Assembly (NCBI GenBank): GCA_020744425.1
Contig: JAGMUV010000026.1
Coordinates: 434,001 to 498,000, forward strand
Length of the DNA: 64,000 nucleotides
Reading direction: 5' to 3'
Source: Dactylonectria macrodidyma
Lineage: Eukaryota; Ascomycota; Sordariomycetes; Hypocreales; Nectriaceae
Made by a program: the position numbers and the translations under genes. Below the pieces are notes generated by a model that searched no databases, was not told the DNA's origin, and saw only the letters and a list, made by a program, of their open reading frames with translations. Each line of letters begins with the position of its first letter. Positions within the stretch are counted from its first letter, which is position 1. This document shows, in pieces, positions 51,448 to 60,803 of this stretch.

Positions 51448-54333
51448 ATGAACCCAATTGAGGGTTCCCGCCACTTCCCTGATGATGTTCTTCCTCCTGA
51501 AGGCAACTACAACTCACGGGAGGAACTACATACAGCGATCAATGCTTGGGCAGCGCCACGAGGCTATGCCTTCACATCCTGGAGGTCTTCCAAGACCTCC
51601 AATCAAAGAATTGGAGTCATCTTCGGCTGTGACCGCGGAGGGTATGCCCGTCCCTCAAAGAATCCCCAACGGCAGACTGTATCACGTCGTATAGGATGCC
51701 TCTTCTCTGTCATGGCAAAGGAGAGCCGATGCGGGACTATATGGAGTCTGAGGCATCGTTCCGGGACTGACTTCAAGCAACACAATCACGAACCAAGCTT
51801 CAGTCAAGTGGCACATCCAATACATCGTCAGCTCTCATCCTTGGATCAATCAACAGTCCAACAACTCTCTAGTGCCGGCGTTGCACCAAAGGAGATTAGG
51901 TCATACCTACGTATGAACTCGGATGTAATTGCTACACAGCAGGATATCTATAATTGCATTGCACAGGGCAAGCGAGACCTTGCTAAAGGTCAAAGCAACA
52001 TGCATGCCCTTAATGATCAGCTTAAGAGTGAGGGCTTCTGGAGCCAAATACGCCTCGACGAGAGTAGCAGGGTTATAGCAGTATTGTTTGCACATCCTGC
52101 ATCACTGGCATACCTCAAACTATACCCTGAGATGCTTATATTGGACTGCACATATAAGACCAATAAGTATAAGATGCCTCTTCTCGATATAGTTGGTGTT
52201 GATGCTTGTCAGCGATCCTTCTGTATTGCATTTGCATTCCTCAGCGGCGAGGAAGAGCATGACTTTATCTGGGCTCTTGAGCGTTTACGGTATATGTATG
52301 AGCTTCACGGAGCAGCCCTCCCCTCTGTAATACTTACAGATCGCTGCCTTGCTTGTATGAATGCTGTTTCCTCTCCCTCTTGCTTCCCTCAGTCAACCCC
52401 GATGCTATGCCTATGGCATATCAATAAAGCGGTCCTGACCTATTGTATGCCCGCATTTACTCGGGATAAAAACGATCCTCAAGGGCAGAAAGAGTGGAAG
52501 GAATTTTACGACTCTTGGCATGAGATTGTAGCCTCACCGACTGAAGATATCTACAACGAGAGGCTTGAGAAGTTCAAGGACCGTTACATCCCTGGCCATA
52601 TCAACGAGGTGGGCTATATCATGGAGACCTGGCTAGATCTCTACAAAGAGAGGTTTGTGAAGGCGTGGGCTAACCAATACCTTCACTTCGAGCAATATGT
52701 GACATCACGGGCCGAAGGCATTCATAATCTCATCAAAGGTCACCTGAAAATATCGCAAGTTGACCTCTTCGAGGCCTGGAGGACCATTAAGCATGTTCTG
52801 GCAAATCAGCTTGCCGAGCTCAAGGCAAACCAAGCCAGACAGCATATCACCATACCTCTTCAGCTATCCGGGGCATTGTATAGCAACATCCGTGGTTGGA
52901 TATCACATGAAGCCCTGCGAAAGGTTGAGGCTCAACGGCAACGACTATCAAGAGAGCATCCTGCGTGTACAGGAGTCTTCACTAAGACTCTTGGTCTACC
53001 TTGTGCTCATAGTCTGAAACCTTTACTGGACGAGTATCAGCCCCTTCTACTATATCATTTCCATTCACATTGGTATCTCCAACGCTCAGGAAGCCCCCAG
53101 CTTCTGATTGAGCCTCGCACGCAGTTCGACCGCCTAGCAGCTAGTTCAACGCTGCCACCAACAAGCACACAGCGTGAGCCTTGTGCATTCGAAGCTGTTG
53201 AGAAAGCAGTACAACTAAAGGCACCGCCAAAGTGTTCGAGATGTCATCAGCAAGGCCACAACATGAGGTCGAAAGCATGCCCCTTGCGTTACGAACATCT
53301 ATTGCAGGCTTCTACCCAAACCTCTACAACAACGCATACAACAACACACACATCTACTCGCTCTGTGACCCGCTCATTGTCCCCGTCGTCTCCGTCAGGG
53401 TCTTCTATAGTATCTGAGATCATAGCAATTACAACAACACATACGACAACACAGACGGCAACTCGTATACTATCTCCTCCAGCAGCTGGACCAGCAACTG
53501 TTACTGCAGCACGTATAACAGCAGTGCCTGCCTTGCGAGCTGATGACCCCCGTGCTATCTTCCAACGATACAAAGAAGCACGGGAGGCCTGGTATGCTAC
53601 ATTGCCTCGGGGAGCCGTCAAGACCAATCAACAATACCGGAAGGCCATGAAGCTGCCTATGCGTTACTCCAAAGCAGAGCTTGACTGGTGCCTTGACTAC
53701 AAGCAAATGGGGAGGCAGGCTTTCTATCCATACTCGTATGGAATAAGTGATGGAGTATGGAATGTTCCATACTCCATACTCCATATTCCATACGGGCCGT
53801 CCGTATTCCATACGTATGGAATAATGGATTATTCCGGAAAATATTATCCCCGCTATTGCAGTCTGTTTCAGAGTGATCCCAAACCCATCGTTTATGCTGT
53901 TTCATACTTCAATCTCAGCTCTGTCTGCAGCCGACAGCAGGCAAACCACTGTACAATTACTGAATTGCAGAGCTCCCAAACCTGATTCTTTACGATAGTG
54001 GCAGTGTGAGAGATGACGTCATTTTTTGTATTCCATACGTATGGAATAAGCTTCCATACGAGGTGCATTCCATATTCCATATTCCATACGGGCCTGTATG
54101 GAGTATGGAATATGGATAGAAAGCCTGTGGGGAGGCATTGCAGGGAGAGAAATGGCATCAGAGAGTGGACCAGGGAGGAGAAGGAGAGTTATCTTGATTG
54201 GGATAAAGTTGAGAATGAACGGGTTGAACAGGGTATTGAGAAAGAGAGGGCAGGGCCGCCCTTCGTACAGCAGCGAGGGATACAGCATATCTGGGATGCT
54301 TGTGAAAGGGATCGCGAATTACAGGAGGAATGA
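51448..54333 (+). pseudogene. MULE-B transposase, split by a hAT MITE
   Basis: It starts at an ATG at 51448 (MNPIEGSRHFPDDVLPPEG) and parallels the MULE-A transposase throughout: LDCTYKTNKYKMPLLDIV, VILTDRCLACMNA, CLWHINKAV, YVTSRAEGIHNLIK, the zinc finger GLPCAHSLKPL and CSRCHQQGHNMRSKACP. After WCLDYKQMGR the reading enters a 412-bp MITE and stops at 53985. The original C-terminus resumes in the same frame at 54128 (RHCRERNGIREWTREEKE) and ends with a TGA at 54331-54333, where MULE-A has Trp. Catalytic residues are intact, so a truncated protein lacking only the C-terminal module could still be made from this copy. Confidence 0.88.
53716..54127. mobile_element. 412-bp hAT-type MITE inside the MULE-B transposase
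   Basis: Terminal inverted repeats begin CAGGCTTTCTATCCATA (left from 53716, right ending at 54127). It is flanked by an exact 8-bp duplication TGGGGAGG at 53708-53715 and 54128-54135, as expected for hAT. Both ends are packed with ATTCCATA/TATGGAAT motifs, including the palindrome TTCCATACGTATGGAA, which occurs near each end. It has no coding capacity. Removing one duplication plus the element restores continuity with the MULE-A protein alignment. Confidence 0.93.
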
Positions 54334-54551
54334 TATGGAAGCGGGAACCCCCCCACTAACATTTACAGGATTGATGGAAAATGTGATTAGTATATATCAT
54401 TGCAAAGAGAAAGAAAAGGCGAATTTCTGAGTATATTTATTATGACCCAATAGCTCGATTTAATAGAGTCGTGACTAAGTTACAATGTTGGGTTTATTTG
54501 GCCGAGTAGCCGTCAATTAAAAGAGCGAGAGACCTACCAATGCCAAAGAGA

Positions 54552-55187
54552 TCAGTGCCTTCCCTGCCAATACCACTGAATATAGCCATTTTGATCAACA
54601 TTCGCGACGTGAACCCTTGCATTCTCTAAACGTGCAAATGTTGGCAGATAGGTAGTCATCCCTACAGCCGGCGAAGGCCAATTCGTGCCTGGGACCGCAA
54701 TTTGCTGATTCCGATATGACTGATCCATAGCCTGAAGGTTGAGTGTACTCCAGAGGGGATTGATATCAGGATTGGCACGCTGTTGCCGTTGCTGAAGCCG
54801 TTGATCCCAATACGTAACGTGCTACTCTCCCTCAACCTGATATCCCCATGGGCGTTGGATCACAGCAATAGGAGCCCCCTGAGGAAGATACTGAGTATTC
54901 TGGGCTCTCACAAGGGCTTGAGGATCCTGGGCATAGAGGGCATTGGAGGTAGTTGGATCATTTGGCAAGATATGTTGAACCCACCAATAGAGCACATGTA
55001 GAGGGTTGGTTGCTGGGTAAGGATCATTGGGGCGCCGCTCTCGTTGCTGATTATTAGCAACAGGGTATAAAGTGGCCGGTATATTCGCATTTGAAGGATA
55101 GACTGCCCCTGCTGGTGTTGCTGTATTGTCAACGAAGATGGGGAAGTCTTGAGGGTTCTGACCCTGGCTTTGGCTGCGGTTATACAT
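54552..55187 (-). pseudogene. MULE-B second gene with one nonsense codon
   Basis: Starting at an ATG at 55187 (MYNRSQSQGQNPQDFPIFVD), it follows the MULE-A accessory protein for all 212 codons, ending NGYIQWYWQGRH at a TGA at 54552-54554. A TAG at 54822-54824 replaces the Trp of the MULE-A motif GEWHVAYWDQ (G-to-A change). No indels separate the two copies. Position and convergent orientation relative to the transposase are the same as in MULE-A. Confidence 0.85.
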
Positions 55188-55490
55188 CTTTGCGATACTG
55201 TTTGATGAAGGAAAGAAGGGCTCTTCCCCTTGAAGAGCCCTTCTTTATATATTGCACGTATTAGAGTGATTTACTTGATACCTATTGACCTGTGGTGGTC
55301 GGATGATGCGAGTGTAGGTATTATACGTTCTTCACGGCCCTGGGCAGACTGGTGCGCTGCCAATAGGTGATATACTACAAACTGAAGAGCTGTATACACA
55401 GAAAATCACATATCTCTTCAATTGTATGAATTGATGTTATTTCCGTAGATTGAAGAGAAGAGGGTTATCGCTTGTTCACACACAAATCCT

Positions 55491-55580
55491 GCTTACATAA
55501 CGGATCTTATTGGCACGGCCGGCCGTGTCGAAAGTCACGTGATCTTAACGGCACGACCGGTCGTGTCTATATGAGGGGCC
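55491..55580 (-). repeat. MULE-B right TIR
   Basis: Inverted copy of 47186-47275. Its outer end lies 22 bp from the stop codon of the adjacent ankyrin gene. Confidence 0.9.
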
Positions 55581-55602
55581 TGTTTCCTGATGCGCGTTGA
55601 GA

Positions 55603-56760
55603 TCATGCCTGGCCTGCGCCATCGGCATTCCTGTCGAGGAGTAGCTGAACGATCTTCTCGTGGCCTGCTGCCGATGCCGCCTGTAGAGCGTTTCCGAAAT
55701 ATCCACCTTGCGCGTTGACGTTGGCATTCTTATTGATGAGTAGCTGGACGATCTTCTCGTGGCCATGTGTCGATGCCGCCTGTAATGCGTTTCCGTAGTA
55801 TCCACCTTGCGCGTTGACGTCTGCATTCTTGTCGAGGAGTAGCTGGACGATCGTGTCGTAGCCTGCTGCCGATGCCTGCTGTAGAGCATTTCCGAAGTAT
55901 CCACCGTGCGCGTTGACGTCGGCATTCTTATTGATGAGTAGCTGGACGATCGTGTCGTGGCCATGTGCCGATGCCGCATCTAAAGCGTTTCCGTACTCTC
56001 CACCTTGTGCGTTGACGTCGGCATTTTTGTCGAGGAGTAGCTGGACGATCTTCTCGTGGCCATGTGCCGATGCCGCCTGTAGGGCGTTTCCGAAGTGCCC
56101 ACCTTCCGCGTTGATGTCTGCATTTTTGTCGAGGAGTAGCTGGACGATCTTCTCGTTGTCTCCTGCCGATGCCGCCTGTAGGGCGTTTCCGTACTTTCCA
56201 CCTTGCGCGTTGACGTCGGCATTCTTCTCGATGAGTAGCTGGACGACCTTCTCGTGGCCAAATCTCGATGCCGCCTGCAGAGCACTTCCAAGGTATCCAC
56301 CTTGCGCGTTGACGTCGGCATTGTTCTCGATCAGTAGCTGAACGACCTTCTCGTGGCCTTCTGCCGATGCCGCCTGTAGAGCGTTTCCGAAGTATCCACC
56401 TTGCGCGTTGACGTTGGCATTCTTATTGATGAGTAGCTGGACGATCTTCTCGTGGCCATGTGTCGATGCCGCCTGTAATGCGTTTCCGTAGTATCCACCT
56501 TGCGCGTTGATGTCCGCATTCCCATCTTGAACATCAGCACCCCATCTTAACGCCTTTCGAACCGTCTCCTCTCGCCCTTGTCTTGCAGCCCAAAACAAGG
56601 CCGAGCTCCCACACCATCGTGCGTTGTGACGATAGAGATGCCCGGTTAAGAGATTATGGAGGTGGCGATTTGCTCGGCTAAAGGCGCTGATGGATCTCTC
56701 CGAGTCTAAGTTCTCCGAAATATACTCGAGCAATTCAACTGGCAAATCAGGCAGCAGCAT
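55603..56760 (-). CDS. F-box/ankyrin-repeat protein
   Basis: 385 residues from the ATG at 56760, chosen because it begins the F-box-like sequence MLLPDLPVELLEYISENLDS; an upstream in-frame start at 56856 would add 32 residues. After the F-box (SAFSRANRHLHNLLTGHLYR) and one degenerate repeat come nine almost identical 33-residue ankyrin repeats of the form GNALQAASxxGHEKIVQLLI. Repeats 1 and 8 are identical in protein and nearly so in DNA. F-box/ankyrin proteins usually act as SCF substrate adaptors; that role is inferred. The frame ends irregularly after DRNADGAGQA, where a new repeat should begin, and another frame carries HDLNAHQE. The gene is probably frameshifted and truncated where MULE-B now lies. 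Confidence 0.82.
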   Translation of the reverse strand: MLLPDLPVELLEYISENLDSERSISAFSRANRHLHNLLTGHLYRHNARWCGSSALFWAARQGREETVRKALRWGADVQDGNADINAQGGYYGNALQAASTHGHEKIVQLLINKNANVNAQGGYFGNALQAASAEGHEKVVQLLIENNADVNAQGGYLGSALQAASRFGHEKVVQLLIEKNADVNAQGGKYGNALQAASAGDNEKIVQLLLDKNADINAEGGHFGNALQAASAHGHEKIVQLLLDKNADVNAQGGEYGNALDAASAHGHDTIVQLLINKNADVNAHGGYFGNALQQASAAGYDTIVQLLLDKNADVNAQGGYYGNALQAASTHGHEKIVQLLINKNANVNAQGGYFGNALQAASAAGHEKIVQLLLDRNADGAGQA

Positions 56761-56856
56761 TGTCTCGAATTGACTTTGCGATGGGCTGCAGTACAACTGG
56801 AAGGTGAAGCGAACCCGGATGTTAGGGGTATGGCAAGATTTGGGCACAAATGACAA

Positions 56857-57093
56857 TTCGGAAGAGACTGATTACCCGTAAAAACTCGGCCAACTCGAAC
56901 GCTTAGCGTGAGACTAAAAGTCTGGGCACCCCACATTAAGGCAGATCTATTCCACATACAAACTAGCATACAAACCTGAACTGAGGGGTAAGATATCAGA
57001 CATGTGTAGTGTCGCAGAATTTGCATCCTTCTGCCACACGCATTCCTTCACTTTCTCGCTCAATTGAAGCCGTCACAGAGCCGTTTTTTTCGC
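56857..57093. promoter_or_regulatory. Divergent spacer between ankyrin and HTH genes
   Basis: About 240-330 bp serving as upstream region for both divergent genes. No specific site is recognised. Confidence 0.3.
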
Positions 57094-57510
57094 ATGATGC
57101 CTCCTCTCCAAGAGGTTGACCCGAATATCACTTCTTGGACTACGCCGGCGCGGTCTAAGAAGCGTGGTCCTAACAAAACTCCTCTCAAGGATCGACATTT
57201 CCGAGTTTCTAAACCAATGCTTCGTCAGCAACGCTCGTACACAAAGAGGAAGAAAGAGGAGGTTGTTATGTGGTTAATTCATCATCGAATTGATCACAAT
57301 GGTATATTATGCGTTCCAAGCTTAATGGATGCCGCAACACACTTCAAAATCCCCAAAGTCATGATCCACGGGTGGAAACAGGCATATAGCGAGTCTTTTG
57401 TTGAGGACAAAATCCGGGTATTTGTGTTAGATTGGATCATGTACAGAGCATCTGATCGGGTGGTTACGTGGGGACATACAGGGTCCGGCCTATCGTATGG
57501 CAGCCTATAG
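57094..57510 (+). CDS. Small basic protein with a probable helix-turn-helix
   Basis: 138 residues from the ATG at 57094 (MMPPLQEVDPNITSWTTPAR). A basic stretch KKRGPNKTPLKDRHFRVSKP leads to RSYTKRKKEEVVMWLIHHRI and, after a short loop, PSLMDAATHFKIPKVMIHGW. The spacing of helix, AATHFKIP and W resembles the Psq/CENP-B-like HTH found at the start of pogo-type transposases and some fungal regulators. No catalytic domain follows in the remaining 40 residues, so it is either a domesticated or truncated DNA-binding protein. The frame has no stop before 57510. Confidence 0.5.
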   Translation: MMPPLQEVDPNITSWTTPARSKKRGPNKTPLKDRHFRVSKPMLRQQRSYTKRKKEEVVMWLIHHRIDHNGILCVPSLMDAATHFKIPKVMIHGWKQAYSESFVEDKIRVFVLDWIMYRASDRVVTWGHTGSGLSYGSL

Positions 57511-57844
57511 AGGTCACTGTTGCAAAACCCCAAAAGCACGCCTGAACACGCAAAATGGGGTCCACATGGTCAAGGCATTTGCCCCACAGTACATTGAGCC
57601 GTGTACCTCCGTACTCAATTCTGTTGAATTCATGCCCAAACGGTCAACAGAACGAACTACAGCGGGGCCGCTGCGGATCAGCGCTTAGAAGTCTCACTGA
57701 TGTTCGACCAAAACATTCCATTTCAAATAAACCCCTTAACAGCTCTATTTTGTTGGATGATATCAACGCCTAGTATTCCTTATCCGATTCCTCTCCCACT
57801 TCTGTACCTTCCTCGTTCGGCTTATTGAGCTGCTAAATACCGAC
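57511..57844. other. Spacer, no gene
   Basis: About 330 bp between two convergent small genes. Nothing is recognised beyond short frames. Confidence 0.35.
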
Positions 57845-58615
57845 TCAGTAACTAACGGATTCGTAACTAAGTCTTGACCTACTTACAGTCCAGAGACGAG
57901 CAGCCTCAGCGATGGCCTCCAGCGCCGCAACCTTCCGCTCCTCGAGTGTCGGCTCGGCTGATTCACCAAGGCGAGTCAAGGCGGGAGCATGAGCTAGAGC
58001 GGCAGCAGGACCCCGGTCAGCAGCAACGCAAGCGCGTAGTTGCTGTGCTGCGAGCTGTGCTGCAGAGTGCCAGGCATCATCGGGATCCTTATTTACATCG
58101 TCGATCAGCCGGTTCAATTCCCAGAAGGCACGCACAGCAGAGACGGCACCAGCGGGGACCTTTGATAGCAACTGATTAGCATCTGATTTGTAGAGAGTCG
58201 GTATTGTTTACTCACTGGCCGACACGTGTGACCGTTCTTTGCGCAGTCCCAGCAGGCAGCACCAGTATCTGTCCGTATAAGTTAGCCTGGAAAAGCTTCT
58301 ACGACAGAATAGCCACTTACTATCCTGAGAGGCACACTCATGCCCAGGGTTCTTGGTAGCACGGGTAACACAGGGGCGGCAGGGGAAGTCACGCGCCGAG
58401 CCGATCGGAGGTGCCTTCTTCTTTTGTGCCCTCTTCTTCTACCCAAACAAATGTAATCAGCAACGATACCTTGTGCAGAGCAGCCGGGTGGACCGTACGG
58501 TGATCTTGCTCGCGGATTTGCGGGTGCTGGACTGGACTCTTCCCTTATTGTTGACAATTTTGTCGCTGTTGGACTGCAGTCCACCAGACGCGCGTACAGC
58601 GTGTCCGTTTGCCAT
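57845..58615 (-). CDS. Cys-rich multi-exon hypothetical protein
   Basis: The model starts at an ATG at 58615 and has at least two well-supported introns: GTAAGT...ACAG, and GTGAGT...TCAG just upstream of LLSKVPAGAV. Joined, the exons give DFPCRPCVTRATKNPGHECA, then TGAACWDCAKNGHTCRP, then a helical tail (AVSAVRAFWELNRLIDDVNK; EERKVAALEAIAEAARLW). The paired CxxC and CxxC...HxC pattern suggests a small zinc-binding module, and such modules followed by a helical tail occur in uncharacterised fungal proteins. A further intron near 58470 is needed to join the first exon and would be short (about 39 nt), so the N-terminus is uncertain. No function is proposed. Confidence 0.45.
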
Positions 58616-58968
58616 GACTAATGTAAGTCGACGGCGCACAGTTATGTTGCACTACGCTTCTGATTAAAAGCACCTTGGTGACAGTTAGAAGCCCAATTCG
58701 TTTCCTTGGTGACGATAATGAGAACAGAGCGGAAAACTCATTTATCAATAGGCCACTTGAGGCGTTCTTGAATTGATCCGCGTCCAAGCTATTCCTAATG
58801 AGTGGTGTCCGCCATCCCACTAGTTGATCTAGTCCGCAGCGAGGCAGCAGCAAAAGCGCGACGGTCCGCGCCGATCGCGTTGCTCAAATAGGGGTTCCAG
58901 CCACAAATCCCCTTGCATTAAACACCACGACCTCGTCCTTGCCTTGGTTCTCATCTCTACCTATTGTC
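58616..58968. promoter_or_regulatory. Divergent upstream region
   Basis: About 350 bp between the divergent Cys-rich gene and the integrase-core transposase. No terminal inverted repeat could be identified here. Confidence 0.3.
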
Positions 58969-60691
58969 ATGGCTCGGCCACCCAACCCAATCGATCAATT
59001 TCGCGACTATGTCAGCTTGCTGTACCTCAATGGCGTCTCGCGAAGCCAGATCAGATATAAGCTGCGGAAACATTACAATGTCGCTGTCAACCTTAGCACA
59101 ATCTCGCGGCGGGTGGCCAGCTGGGGACTTCCGCGTCAACAATCACGCACTATTGAGACTCCAGAGCTCATGGAAGCTATTCACGACCTTATCTTCCGTG
59201 TTGGCCTTACCGAGAAGCAGACCTTGAGTGTTCTTCAGAGGCAAGGCTGGCCAATCACTAAAAGAGGTTTGAAACGTATCAGATTCCACCGGGACCGTCG
59301 CTGGCTACGTCGCATAAACAGCGACGAGGAACGCCTTGCTTTGTTGGAGAAGACAGAGCAAGTTATTGTCGAGATGGCTCAACGATCTAATGCCATTGCA
59401 GGATACGGTCGAAGGTTTCTCCAGTCATATCTACGCCAACAACAGCAGCTTTGGGTACCCAGGGATCCCCTGTTTGAAATGTACAAAGTCATGTTCCCAA
59501 ACGATGTCGAGATGCGCCGAAGGATGATGCGAAGGAAGAAAGGGCAGTTCCTCGTCCCGGGGCCGAACTACCAGTGGTGCATTGACGGCCATGACAAGCT
59601 GAAGGCATACGGTTTCGAGATATACGCCGCGATTGATGCATACTCCCGCAATATTGTCTGGTTCTACCTTGGCCACTCAGCCAGCACCGCCTTGAGTGTG
59701 TTGAAGCAGTATTTGGCTGCATGCGACGCTTATGGCTTGCGCCCATGGTACTTGCAGGCAGACCGGGGTAGCGAAACGCCACTGGTCGCAGCAGCCCATT
59801 GGAACTTTGCCTTAGCTGCTGGTGGGCGCGTGGAATGGAATGGCCAAGTCTTCCAACAGGGCAAGCGGATGAAGGATTCCTACAAGGCGGCACCGAGTAC
59901 GAAGAACGTCAAGATCGAGAAGTGGTGGGAGAGCATGCTTCACGTCTCTTCACGGCAGTGGGTGGACTACTTTGGGGAGCTTGCCAGAGATGGGGACTTT
60001 GACGGCGATATGCTCGAGGACCAGATTGCTATCTACGCTGTCTTCGAAGATGTGCTGCGTCAAGAGCTCTTCGATTTCGTAGAGGCGTGGAATCTACACA
60101 AAATTCGCCTTCAGAAGAACCGGCCTCATGTTGTACACGGCCAACCTTGGATGAATTACCATTACCCTGACCCAAGCAAGGCTTGCAATTGGGGAATCCC
60201 CATCGACCGTACAGTTCTAGGCGAGCTGGCACAGCCACTGGCTGGCATCGACATCAGCACATGTCTTGAGCCAGAGACAAAGGAATGGTGCCGCGACGTT
60301 CTTAACGAAATGGATTACCATAATGTAGTCCTCGGCGATCACCAGGAGCCTGACAAGTTGCGCCCATTGAAGCGCTTCTACCTTGCCCTTCGCGACAGGA
60401 TCATTCGGCACATAGAGAGTGGACAACGGCCTACGCTAGCCTACCGTAGAGCACCGACCGGGGGAGTTGCCGAATATGTAAGATGCTATGTCTATCTGCG
60501 CATTAAAGTATCTAGTTAACTATGTATAGGAAGCACTACTTGCACGAGCAAATCAAGCCCATCAAGAGGAGCTTGCAGATATGGAACTAGTAGAACAGTC
60601 GCTTGTTGAACTTGGCGTTGAAGACGAAAATGGAAATGACATTGAGGGAATAAGTGATGACGAGGAGGACGCTGGCACCTCTGATGGGTAG
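58969..60691 (+). CDS. Integrase-core (rve-like) DDE transposase
   Basis: Two exons, 58969-60477 and 60530-60691 (52-nt GT-AG intron), give about 556 residues from MARPPNPIDQFRDY. The N-terminal HTH region (LYLNGVSRSQIRYKLRKHYN...STISRRVASWGLP) is followed by a retroviral-integrase-like core: Asp in YQWCIDGHDKLKAYGFEIY, DAYSRNIVWFYLGHSAS, Asp in WYLQADRGSETPL and Glu in KIEKWWESMLH. The C-terminal exon is acidic (ELADMELVEQSLVELGVEDE, SDDEEDAG). The WxIDGHDKL...IDAYSR plan is that of integrase-core proteins dispersed in fungal and animal genomes. It faces the gene at 60804-62174 tail to tail, 112 bp apart. No disabling mutation was seen. Confidence 0.78.
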
Positions 60692-60803
60692 CTTGAATAG
60701 TCAATCTCTTCTCTTTCTAGGTCGAGAGGCAAAGGTCATGGGGATCTTCGTGCCCCTAAAACGTGTTGAGTGGGCCGGGGGGATTCCTTCGACGGCATTA
60801 TCC

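Larger units (their letters stand above)
47186..55580. mobile_element. MULE-B, outer Mutator-like element (interrupted by MULE-A and a hAT MITE)
   Basis: 90-bp terminal inverted repeats at 47186-47275 and 55491-55580 are identical over their length and begin GGCCCCTCATATAGA. The element holds a MULE transposase (51448-54333, plus) and a convergent second gene (54552-55187, minus), both disabled. MULE-A (47290-51169) is inserted 15 bp inside the left TIR. Without insertions the element would be about 4.1 kb. The nine bases on either side differ, so there is no target duplication; one flank has probably been rearranged. Confidence 0.87.

Noticed and set aside
47177..55589. 9-bp target duplication of MULE-B
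   Set aside because: The nine bases outside each TIR (TTGACAAGT and TGTTTCCTG) differ, so none is claimed.
55545..55979. Alternative-frame repeat proteins over the ankyrin gene
   Set aside because: They arise because near-identical 99-bp units stay open in several frames. Only the frame with the F-box and ankyrin consensus is meaningful, though the last codons may reflect a frameshift in the true gene.
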